Positions 48,892 to 58,479 of a stretch of 64,000 bases of DNA are shown in pieces (position 1 is the stretch's first letter; every line of letters begins with the position of its first letter). The DNA lies in contig NC_134455.1 of the NCBI RefSeq assembly GCF_047948215.1, forward strand, positions 74,549,689 to 74,613,688. Reading direction: 5' to 3'. The stretch is from Lycorma delicatula (Eukaryota > Arthropoda > Insecta > Hemiptera > Fulgoridae). The notes beneath the pieces were generated by a model. It saw only the letters and a program-made list of their open reading frames with translations, was not told where the DNA came from and made no database searches. Position numbers and translations under genes: made by a program.

Positions 48892-50387
48892 TTAAGCACC
48901 CTCGGGGCGACCAGAACCGCCCTTAAGCAGCATAGCAGTCGCCCCAGGTGTCGTGGCAGTTGAATCTTTCCCCGGTAAACAGTTCCGTAAAACGTAACCC
49001 ATTGGGGTCCTCCCAGCATCATAAGAGTTCAGGACGGTCAAAAATTCCCCGGGAATCGCACCAGTCACCGCCCTCGGAAGAGGGGGACACTTACACCCCC
49101 TGTGTAGTTTTTTGTGGCCTCTGTGGTTTAGAGGCCACTTCAGTTGCAGGAGACTTGGGAGCCTCCATAACAGACTGCGAAACACCACTTTCTTCTGATC
49201 ATCATCTAATATCTCTCTAAGATGGACGTGGCCTTCTGGTTTGGCGTCCGTTTTCTTCTGTACAAGAGCAACTACTTTCGGTTTCGGAGATGTATCTTCA
49301 GGAGGCTGTACTAATATCTTTGGCTTGACAAGTTCTTTACATCTGAAAGGCTTCATTTTGTTTTCGATAATCCTTTCAATCAAGCTAGCCAAAGTGGGCG
49401 CAAGTTTGTTGATAATCTGACTTTCATCAACAGCAGCTGGAGCAGGAGCAGGAGCAGGAGCAGGAACAGCAGCTGCAGCCTGAGCATAAGTTGTTGCTCT
49501 AAGTTTGCGGGCGTTTACTATCTTTTTAGTTTCAAGGTAGCTGACTTTCTGCAGGGTTTTTACTTCCTGAACAGCTACTTCGTCTTTGTAGACAGGACAG
49601 TTCCTGGATCTACGTGAATGTTGTCCTTTTTAATTGATACGTGTAGGAGGCTCCTTACACGGCTCTCCTTCATGCACCTCATCACCGCACACCCATATTA
49701 GCGGTCATTCACATCTAAGAGCGGTGTGACCAAAGCGTTGGCACTTGAAGCATCTCATTGGCTGCGGGACAAATGCCCGCACATCCAATCGATGTATTCC
49801 CGCTCTTACCTTCTCCGGCAAAGTAGGCCGATTAAATGTGAGGACATGAAAGGTTGAAGGTAGGACTCCCCGTTCCTTCTCATGTTCAATCGGCGACACT
49901 CTATTACTCCCTGAGGTGCCAATTCTTCAACAATTTCTTGCTCCGAACAATTTAGAAGATCCCGACAGATCACAACACCCCTTGAGGTGTTGAGCGTGCC
50001 GTGGGGATCGACGTGTACAACCAAATCTCCAATCTTTTTGAGCCCTAGGATCTTCTGAGACTGAGCATCATTTATAGTCTCCACATGAAGTCCAATAAAG
50101 GTTTTCCTTATTTCCTTAACAGGGCCTCCAGCACATTTAGTTATTTCTCGAGCAATGAGAAAGGGACTCACCCTCGAGAAATTACCATCTTCCTTTGTAA
50201 TGACTAAATATTTTGGTTTCGGAACATTGCTCTTGAAAAAAGCTTATTGCAAGCTTTTTCTAGTTTCAACTTCTATTCTTCGAGATTCTGCACTCTTTCT
50301 CCGTTTCACCTCAGGCGAAACGCCCGGTCCTAAACGAGGGTGTTTACATGAACCCTCTGCCACGTTTGTTTGTTGTTCAAGCTGCAT
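48892..50387 (-). pseudogene. LINE ORF1 (gag-like) protein, frameshifted
   Basis: Starting at an ATG at 50387, the reading MQLEQQTNVAEG... meets a stop after about 48 codons. A second frame carries SRVSPFLIAREITKCAGGPV, TINDAQSQKILGLKK, TSRGVVICRDLLN and EELAPQGVIECRRLNMRRNG. A shift then gives LPSTFHVLTFNRPTLPEKVR, MRCFKCQRFGHTALRCE (a CCHC knuckle, C-x2-C-x4-H-x4-C) and degraded second and third knuckles ending RNCPVYKDE. An Ala-Pro repeat linker (about 49437-49470) and a 166-codon open tail (48892-49392) follow. This is the layout of gag-like ORF1 proteins of I/Jockey-type LINEs, which bind their own RNA. It is broken at several points. Confidence 0.8.
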
Positions 50388-50768
50388 GTTTTTTAATCCC
50401 TTCTGTAGTAAGAATAGCCGCCGGGGTACAGCCCCACTCCAGGTCTACCAACCTTGGAGGTTCGTTCCGGTACTTCGGTGGAACCGGCATATGTCTTGGC
50501 AGAGAGCGGATGCGCAGTCTCTGCACTGACTCCAGGCCCTTACACACCGAGGTTTTCAGGGCTCTCATGCGCCGAAAAATATGGGCACCTTAACTACATG
50601 CTTGCCATCACGGGGGGCATGTGGACAGCGAAAGGCCTCCGTTACACCTGCAATCACTTCAACCGTGGCGGCCACATCGCCAGCTCTAAAGGTGGTATCA
50701 ATCCATGTCCTTAATCGTTAAAAATTTCCGTATCTGCAGGTATCCGCAAAATGTAGTCCTTAAATACG

Positions 50769-50822
<54 letters not shown>

Positions 50823-50906
50823 CGACCGAAAAATAGAATCTCCGAGAAGAACACTCGGAACCCCGTTAGCCAGCAGAATGTATTGTACGTAAGTACAGCT
50901 GTTGCC
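49779..50906 (-). repeat. tandem unit 1 of LINE leader/gag segment
   Basis: 1128 bp. On the minus strand it contains CAACAGCTGTACTTACG, a (TA)n tract (50771-50819), a leader, a 63-codon ORF (50377-50568), the gag start and the gag region up to CGATTGGATGTGC. It is continuous with the rest of gag at its lower-coordinate edge. Confidence 0.9.
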
Positions 50907-51896
50907 GCACATCCAATCGATGTATTCCCGCTCTTACCTTCTCCGGCAAAGTAGGCCGATTAAATGTGAGGACATGAAAGGTTGAAGGTAGGACTCCCCG
51001 TTCCTTCTCATGTTCAATCGGCGACACTCTATTACTCCCTGAGGTGCCAATTCTTCAACAATTTCTTGCTCCGAACAATTTAGAAGATCCCGACAGATCA
51101 CAACACCCCTTGAGGTGTTGAGCGTGCCGTGGGGATCGACGTGTACAACCAAATCTCCAATCTTTTTGAGCCCTAGGATCTTCTGAGACTGAGCATCATT
51201 TATAGTCTCCACATGAAGTCCAATAAAGGTTTTCCTTATTTCCTTAACAGGGCCTCCAGCACATTTAGTTATTTCTCGAGCAATGAGAAAGGGACTCACC
51301 CTCGAGAAATTACCATCTTCCTTTGTAATGACTAAATATTTTGGTTTCGGAACATTGCTCTTGAAAAAAGCTTATTGCAAGCTTTTTCTAGTTTCAACTT
51401 CTATTCTTCGAGATTCTGCACTCTTTCTCCGTTTCACCTCAGGCGAAACGCCCGGTCCTAAACGAGGGTGTTTACATGAACCCTCTGCCACGTTTGTTTG
51501 TTGTTCAAGCTGCATGTTTTTTAATCCCTTCTGTAGTAAGAATAGCCGCCGGGGTACAGCCCCACTCCAGGTCTACCAACCTTGGAGGTTCGTTCCGGTA
51601 CTTCGGTGGAACCGGCATATGTCTTGGCAGAGAGCGGATGCGCAGTCTCTGCACTGACTCCAGGCCCTTACACACCGAGGTTTTCAGGGCTCTCATGCGC
51701 CGAAAAATATGGGCACCTTAACTACATGCTTGCCATCACGGGGGGCATGTGGACAGCGAAAGGCCTCCGTTACACCTGCAATCACTTCAACCGTGGCGGC
51801 CACATCGCCAGCTCTAAAGGTGGTATCAATCCATGTCCTTAATCGTTAAAAATTTCCGTATCTGCAGGTATCCGCAAAATGTAGTCCTTAAATACG

Positions 51897-51948
<52 letters not shown>

Positions 51949-52032
51949 CGACCGAAAAATAGAATCTCCGAGAAGAACACTCGGAACCCCGTTAGCCAGC
52001 AGAATGTATTGTACGTAAGTACAGCTGTTGCC
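50907..52032 (-). repeat. tandem unit 2 of LINE leader/gag segment
   Basis: 1126 bp, essentially identical to unit 1 by eye except for the (TA)n length (51899-51946). Its gag reading runs into the next leader at CGATTGGATGTGC|GGCAACAGCTG (minus strand), so it encodes only the N-terminal part. CCGC is shared at each junction. Confidence 0.9.
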
Positions 52033-53018
52033 GCACATCCAATCGATGTATTCCCGCTCTTACCTTCTCCGGCAAAGTAGGCCGATTAAATGTGAGGACA
52101 TGAAAGGTTGAAGGTAGGACTCCCCGTTCCTTCTCATGTTCAATCGGCGACACTCTATTACTCCCTGAGGTGCCAATTCTTCAACAATTTCTTGCTCCGA
52201 ACAATTTAGAAGATCCCGACAGATCACAACACCCCTTGAGGTGTTGAGCGTGCCGTGGGGATCGACGTGTACAACCAAATCTCCAATCTTTTTGAGCCCT
52301 AGGATCTTCTGAGACTGAGCATCATTTATAGTCTCCACATGAAGTCCAGTAAAGGTTTTCCTTATTTCCTTAACAGGGCCTCCAGCACATTTAGTTATTT
52401 CTCGAGCAATGAGAAAGGGACTCACCCTCGAGAAATTACCATCTTCCTTTGTAATGACTAAATATTTTGGTTTCGGAACATTGCTCTTGAAAAAAGCTGC
52501 AAGCTTTTTCTAGTTTCAACTTCTATTCTTCGAGATTCTGCACTCTTTCTCCGTTTCACCTCAGGCGAAACGCCCGGTCCTAAACGAGGGTGTTTACATG
52601 AACCCTCTGCCACGTTTGTTTGTTGTTCAAGCTGCATGTTTTTTAATCCCTTCTGTAGTAAGAATAGCCGCCGGGGTACAGCCCCACTCCAGGTCTACCA
52701 ACCTTGGAGGTTCGTTCCGGTACTTCGGTGGAACCGGCATATGTCTTGGCAGAGAGCGGATGCGCAGTCTCTGCACTGACTCCAGGCCCTTACACACCGA
52801 GGTTTTCAGGGCTCTCATGCGCCGAAAAATATGGGCACCTTAACTACATGCTTGCCATCGCGGGGGGCATGTGGACAGCGAAAGGCCTCCGTTACACCTG
52901 CAATCACTTCAACCGTGGCGGCCACATCGCCAGCTCTAAAGGTGGTATCAATCCATGTCCTTAATCGTTAAAAATTTCCGTATCTGCAGGTATCCGCAAA
53001 ATGTAGTCCTTAAATACG

Positions 53019-53064
<46 letters not shown>

Positions 53065-53148
53065 CGACCGAAAAATAGAATCTCCGAGAAGAACACTCGG
53101 AACCCCGTTAGCCAGCAGAATGTATTGTACGTAAGTACAGCTGTTGCC
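52033..53148 (-). repeat. tandem unit 3 of LINE leader/gag segment
   Basis: 1116 bp. It differs from units 1 and 2 by a shorter (TA)n (53021-53061), a 4-bp deletion (GAAAAAAGCTGCAAGC instead of GAAAAAAGCTTATTGCAAGC, near 52490), a change giving Thr for Ile in the gag reading (near 52350) and an A-to-G change near 52860. It is the unit adjoining the element's 5' end. Confidence 0.9.
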
Positions 53149-53206
53149 GCCCTGGACGTGGAACGTAGGTGTTGTGTTCCGGACGTGGGGATTATCTACC
53201 TCAGGG

Positions 53207-53208
<2 letters not shown>

Positions 53209-53237
<29 letters not shown>

Positions 53238-54962
53238 TTGTTTGTCATTAGGTATCGATTGCCAAGATCATTAGCCCATATCAATTCTCAAAACAAAAGT
53301 ACGAACAAACGATAGCATTTACTGAAAAGCATGAAGTAGGAAAAAATAAAAGTAAACACACGTTGATAAAAGTATACACACCTGAATGGGGCGCCAAAAA
53401 AAATTAAAAATAAAACAAAGAAAACAAAAATCTAACTATCCGCTCCTGACACAGAGTATATGTCGAAGACATGCCTCCGAAAATTGAATTCAAATACAAT
53501 GGAAGAGTCCGCCCGTATAAAGAAAAAGCAGCAAGTCTTTAATAGCACATTCCTCATTTCTCAAAATTCTCTTTATTCCTCCCGCTATTCCGAATTGACG
53601 ACGCAGACCGCGATGTACGATGCTATCGTCCAATAAGTGCTTGACTGTCAACGGTTCCTGACACCTCTCACAAACTGTTTGATTGCCGCCAGTCAACATA
53701 TAACTAGACGATAGGTTCGTATGCCCTATTCGCAACCGTGTTATAACAACCTGCTCTTTCCTTTTGACCGGAATTGGAGTGGTCCATCACCTGAAAGGAG
53801 AGTCTTTCACGGCGTTAGATTTTTAGGCTAACCCACTCCAAACTCTGTGCCATTCACGTCTGACACAGGCAGACACGTGACTCTTAACATCGCCTGGTCT
53901 GACGGGTACCCCATCGAGTTCAGGCTCCTCAGCAGCCATTCGAGCTGCCTTATCCGCAGCCTCATTACCAGCAATACCGGCGTGTCCGGGGATCCACATC
54001 AATGTGCTCTGTTGCTCCCTCTGGTTTAGCGCATGAAGCAGTGCAAGAATCATTTTCACCAAGGGGTCCATTGAGTACACATTTTGCAGTGCAGTGAATA
54101 CTACTCAATGAGACGCTGCAGATCAAAAAGGTTGGTACATGATAGTGCTCACAATGCCTCAGAGCTTGCCAAATGGCGTACAACTCAGGTGTATAAACAG
54201 ATGCAATTGCCGGCAAGGACCAGGGGATGCCCAACGAACGCTGGCGTGTTTATATGGTACGGTGAAGACGTGACATTGACCGCATAGCGCAGTAATAGGA
54301 TGTCCCTTCGAAAACGTAGTGAGACAATCCCGATTCACATAAGATGCTGTCGACGGGACTGTGCGAAACGCTCCAGTCGCATATCGAATTCCGGCGTTTT
54401 GTATGACGCCCAAGGCTTTTAGAACGCTCTTTCGAGCCGAGTAATAAACATCACAGCCGTAGTCGATCCTTGATAGTATCAACGAAGTATACAGACGTAG
54501 AAGCACCTCTCGATCCGATCCCCAATTGGTATTCGACATACAATTGATTATGTATAACGCCCGTTTGTATTTATCTGCCAATTGTCGAACCTGAGAACGC
54601 CATGTAAGAGCTCTATCAAAGAACAGTCCCAAGAACCTGACTTCTTCTTTATACAGAATCCTAACATCCTTTATTGTAAGTCGTGGACTAGGGTGTGCCT
54701 CCTTAAAGCGATTGAAATGTACAGCGCATGACTTTTCGGTTGAAAATCTAAAGCAAGACTGTCCAGTTGCATCAGCAATATCATCGATTGCTTGCTGTAA
54801 CTTATAGCAGACCATTGCAGTTTCCGTGCTGGCATAGAAAATCACCAGATCGTCGACATACATACATTTACCAATTCCTAGTGGTATTCCTTGTAGAACC
54901 CTATCGACAGCAATTGTGAACAGGGTGCCACTAAGGGGTGATCCCTGTGGAACCCCATTTTG
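53209..54962 (-). mobile_element. I-like LINE, 5'-truncated, with (AAT)n tail
   Basis: On the minus strand it starts abruptly at about 54962 inside reverse transcriptase motif B and runs through the RNase H and C-terminal zinc-binding region to a 3' end, GGGCTAATGATCTTGGCAATCG, then an (AAT)n tail of about nine units (53209-53236). The 3' wording matches that of the neighbouring LINE at 48706-48745, so both belong to the same or a closely related family. The tail directly abuts the 5' end of the neighbouring LINE. Confidence 0.8.
53490..54962 (-). pseudogene. LINE ORF2 fragment: reverse transcriptase, RNase H, C-terminal knuckle
   Basis: The minus-strand reading begins NGVPQGSPLSGTLFTIAVD (motif B), then CMYVDDLVIFY (motif C, catalytic YVDD intact), KSCAVHFNR (motif D region), and VRFLGLFFDRALTWRSQV (the thumb-side FLG strand). 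The open frame of 234 codons (54159-54863) includes these. A frameshift precedes the RNase H part, which ends with STLMWIPGHAGIAGNEAADK and AARMAAEE (53823-54080). The last piece (53490-53735) has RIGHTNLSSSYML and CERCQEPLTVKHLL, the CCHC-like C-terminal finger of I/R1/Jockey ORF2 proteins. Endonuclease and motif A are missing by 5' truncation. Confidence 0.85.
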
Positions 54963-55089
54963 TAAATTATTATTATTATTTATTTATCTTGATTTACTTA
55001 TGATCTTTAAATAATAAATTGTATTTATATAAACATTTCAATTGTCAATCTCTCAATATCCTGATCAAACCGTGAACACGCCACAATAT

Positions 55090-57187
55090 GTTTATTTATT
55101 AATCTTAATTAATGTGTTTTTTCTGTTCATATAAAGTGATTTATGTTACATAGATGGTATATATATCAAGAAGGGGGTTGAATCCTTTAGACCCCCTCCC
55201 AAGTTAACATTTTCTATATTAACGCCATTACCCAAGATATAGACTTGCTTCTTGGCTACTCATTCTTAAATTATGACTACAATATATGTATAAAGGTTAG
55301 AGGGCTAACTTTCTTATAGTTATGTGGTCATAAGGAAATTTAAAAAACTATTATTTAGTCATTTTTATTCAAATTCTTGTAACGCATTATGCCGCTTTTT
55401 CAAAACTTTTTTGTTGTGTTATGTATTTATATGTAGCATAATTTTTATTGTTTTATTTAAATATTAAATGGTAGATAAATGTCATTCTATGTAAACATTC
55501 ATTATGAATTGGTTTTACAGAGTTCAGCAGGATATTTATTCTGAGATAAGAAAAGATTGTCTGACTATATCTGATTCCTATGACATAATTTATTGAAATT
55601 TCAATTTTATTATTTTTTTAACCTTTATTATTATGTTTTGATATTCCTAAATTTCATGAAAGTAATTTGCAGTTTCTTTACATATGAATGCATTGTGGAT
55701 GATACCTATAACCAGGACATAAGTATACATTAATTAGGAATGATAAGTTTTATATCAGTTTATTTCATTACGGCCTTATTTTGTTTTTAGCATGCAATAA
55801 AAATACTTTTTTATAAACTTTTATGAGAACTGATTTTTTTTCAAATCCTTTAGAAAGAAATGAAATTGATGAAGAGTTTAAAAAGAGATTTCGAGGTGAT
55901 TTGTTATACAGTTGTCTTTTATGATTTTCAGAAATGGTTCCTTTAAGCTGTTGCTATATTAATGAAGTTTAAAATTTTCATGTCGTTTTAGCAAAGTTTG
56001 AATAAACAAAATTTTTTTTATAGATTTTTTTTAAATATTTATTCTGTACTAAACTTAAAATATTAAATGAGTTACTTCGTAATTCAATAATATTTTCTTT
56101 TATCTTCTATTAAAAATGTATAAGTGATATCTAAAATGGTACAGAGTGATCAAAAATCATTCCCTTAGTTGTGACTAAACTACTAAGGGCCTTGCATATT
56201 AGTTTCATAATATTATTAAATGTTACTGAAAATTAAATTTGTGTTAGAGTCTTCAAAGAAACCTTTTTGTGATATATTTCACAGCCTCGTTACTATTAAC
56301 TCATTGTTAGTTATTTAATAGCATTCATTAAATTTGTAATTTTATAATTATTTTAATTTGTTTCACTTTTAATATTCTTTAGATTTTCCTTGAATTCATA
56401 TATACACTAGTGAAAGAATAATTTTTTAGGTTCTCCATTTTACAAAAGTATCTAAAAAAAGAATACAATAAGAGAGGAAGTAAATAATAAAGAGGAGAAT
56501 AGACAGACAACCTATCTCAAAGAGCCTGATCAGAGCAGAAAACTATATGATGATTCAAAAAGGAGGATTTCAAACTATAAAACCCTCTGCAGTCAATTTT
56601 AATTTGTACTCTAAAATATTATTTTAATTCTGGTTACATTTTTACTTTCCAGTGTTATGAAATGGGAAACCATTTTCTAAATAATAAAGGAGACCCTTAA
56701 GAAAAGTTGACTACAGTTAGCAACTTTTCTGGAATTTCCATATAAGCATAAAATTTATTCCCTTCCAGTGACAAAGTTGAAAAGTATTTTCTTTAATGTA
56801 CACACCTTGTGTACAGTTTATTTACTGATTTTGTTAACCAAAAAGAAATAGTGAAATGTGTTCAGATAAATTTGTTTAATCAATAAAAACTTATAAAATT
56901 TCAACCTTGTGCTAAAGTTAGCACAAGTATCACTTGTAAAGCTACAAGTGATACTTGTAGTTTAAATGCTTCATTTGACAATATTTTGCTCTAGATAAAG
57001 AAAAAAAAATGTCTTTCTTAGTATTTAATTCTGCCTCTGTAAATTCTTAGATTGTGACTGTTTTTTCCACCCCTGGTAATGTTTTTATTTTAAACAAAAG
57101 TTTAGTATGGATAAAAAACTTTTGTTCCTGATATTTTATCATCTGAAAAATATAAAATAAAAAGATATTCAAATTTGTAGTTTAGAA
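55090..57187. other. AT-rich sequence, no gene seen
   Basis: 2.1 kb without a supported ORF. Near 56143 TACAGAGTGATCAAAAATC resembles a mariner-type terminus and is followed by a short CCCTTAG...CTAAGGG hairpin, but no partner end was found. Confidence 0.5.
56906..56955. repeat. two adjacent perfect hairpins
   Basis: The first stem is CTTGTGCTA/TAGCACAAG (56906-56914, 56919-56927). The second is AGTATCACTTGTA/TACAAGTGATACT (56926-56938, 56943-56955). The two share an overlap of two bases and each has a 4-nt loop. No function is apparent. Confidence 0.65.
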
Positions 57188-57430
57188 CAGTGGTTCCCAA
57201 ACTTTTCCGAATCGCGGCGTCCTTTTTAAAAAAAAACTTTTCCATGGCGCCCTACCCAAAGTAAAAGTGTAACTCGTAAGTAAGAGATAAAAATAAATAA
57301 ACCTCTTGTATCTTCATTATTTTTTTACTTTATTAACATTAAATTAATAATTTGTACTCTAAATAAATGTCTTGGTTCTGTAATTATGAAGCTTTTACAA
57401 TATTTTGCGGCGCCCCTGTGAAGAGGCAGC
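57188..57430 (+). mobile_element. hAT-type MITE fragment
   Basis: It starts CAGTGGTTCCCAAACTTTT, a very typical hAT terminal sequence, followed by CGCGGCG and GGCGCCCTACCC. Near the right side is GCGGCGCCCCTGTG, the usual mirrored subterminal block. The expected final AAGTTTGGGAACCACTG is missing, so the right end is truncated. There is no coding sequence. Confidence 0.7.
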
Positions 57431-58084
57431 CCGCTCCAAAATTTTTATTTTGTATATAAAATTTTTATTTTATGTAAAAAATAAAAATTTCAGTTTTAAA
57501 AGTGGGAGGTACATAATCCAAATTTATTGAATATTTTTAAATACTATTATTTCCAGTTTTCTATATGAACCCAAACCTCAGGATACATATCTGGCCACAT
57601 CTTTCTATCCTCATTCTTCTTTTTAGAAAATTTAATATCCATGTGCCTACACTGAATTTCATGTTGGTAAAAAAAATCATAGAATTAAAAAAATAAAAAA
57701 AATAAATTTCTAAATGTAGATGTCAATTCATGTCCACAAACTTCATTTTATGTTAAGAAGTATTTTATAATTTTTGGGCATGGGGACTGTTTACGCCATT
57801 GCGTAAAGCTGTTTTTAAGTTAATTCAACTGGTTTGGTATTTGATTTGTTCTCATCTAAAATTTAACAATATTTCGATTTAATGGATATTTTAATTATAA
57901 ATAAGAAATTTTTTCATATATTGAAATTAATGTATTCCATTCAACATACATATAAATATATGCTCAGTTGATTTTATTTATGACTTTTGTATTGATTATT
58001 TATTAAAATTTAATTCTGTATTATTTCTTGTGTATGTAAAATGTTTAAAAAATAAAATAAAGAAGAAGAACTAAAAGTAAACAT
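57431..58084. other. no gene seen
   Basis: AT-rich DNA with no supported ORF. Confidence 0.5.
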
Positions 58085-58091
58085 GTTACAT

Positions 58092-58300
58092 TCACTCGGC
58101 TCCTTTCGGATGCACTCGGCGCCTGACCATCTAGCGGCTCAACGCAGTTCACTCGGCTCCTTTCTGATGCACTCGGCGCCTGACGATTCAGTGGCTCCTC
58201 ACCGATCACACAGCTCCTTTCGGTTGGACTCGGCTTCTATTGACATCACTCGGCTCTTTACAGTTCACTCGGCTCCACCTACCCTTTATAAGCCGGCTCG
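58092..58300 (+). repeat. 57-bp GC-rich tandem repeat, about 3.4 units
   Basis: Units start at 58092, 58149, 58206 and 58265, each with TCACTCGGCTCC or a close variant, followed in the first three by a second CACTCGG(C/T)-like half. The first two units are 57 bp and very similar. The third is 59 bp and more diverged. The fourth runs into a TATA motif. The ORF across it (58083-58364, with repeated SLGSF-HSAP) is a by-product of the repeat. Confidence 0.85.
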
Positions 58301-58330
58301 CCTCGTGTGTCAGGTCATATTTGACTCTTG
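58281..58330 (+). promoter_or_regulatory. putative promoter downstream of tandem repeats
   Basis: CCTTTATAAGCCGG (58283-58296) provides a TATA-like box right after the last repeat unit, in a GC-rich setting. About 30 nt downstream lies GTGTGTCAGGTCAT, with a weak initiator-like TCAGG. Tandem repeats upstream of a TATA box are typical of retroelement LTRs and some viral or strong cellular promoters. No transcript evidence is available, and no LTR partner was found. Confidence 0.35.
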
Positions 58331-58479
58331 GTTCTTGCATATAAGAGTCAACATAATGACATGATACCTTAAAGTCATCCCCTGTAAATTTAAATCAAAA
58401 TTAATAATTGATAGAAATTTAAATTTAAACCAATAGGAATATTAAATAAGTAAATTAACTTAATATAAATATTCTAACC

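Larger units (their letters stand above)
48697..53205 (-). mobile_element. I-like non-LTR retrotransposon, gag-only, with triplicated 5' unit
   Basis: On the minus strand it runs from a 5' end near 53205 (CCTGAGGTAGATAATCCCC) through a leader, an ORF1/gag pseudogene and a 3' end carrying GGGCTAATGACCTTAGCAGTCG and GCCCGTAAAACAC before an (AAT)-rich tract. That 3' wording and a trinucleotide tail are characteristic of I-like and related arthropod LINEs. No endonuclease or reverse transcriptase reading occurs, so ORF2 is deleted. The segment 49779-53148 consists of three tandem copies of the leader and gag start. Without the extra two units the element would be about 2.3 kb. Confidence 0.8.
47750..55085 (+). 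mobile_element. solo LTR, copy 2, interrupted by two LINEs
   Basis: It starts TGTAACAAGACCGG at 47750 and ends CGTGAACACGCCACA at 55085. ATAT lies directly outside both ends (47746-47749 and 55086-55089), consistent with a 4-bp target duplication, though the motif is low-complexity. The first part (47750 to about 48695) matches LTR copy 1 through the TATA region, the AATAAA and into the (TTA)n segment. The last part (54963-55085) resumes in TTATT-rich sequence and finishes with AATCTCTCAATATCCTGATC. The intervening 6.3 kb is LINE sequence on the minus strand. Without it the LTR would be about 1.07 kb, close to the 1044 bp of copy 1. Confidence 0.78.

Noticed and set aside
48948..49220. Plus-strand 90-codon ORF
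   Set aside because: Antisense to the gag C-terminal region, which has recognisable neighbours in frame (zinc knuckles, Ala-Pro linker).
50155..50714. Plus-strand ORFs of 124, 81 and 86 codons repeated three times
   Set aside because: They are antisense to the LINE leader and gag and repeat only because the unit is triplicated. No domain was found.
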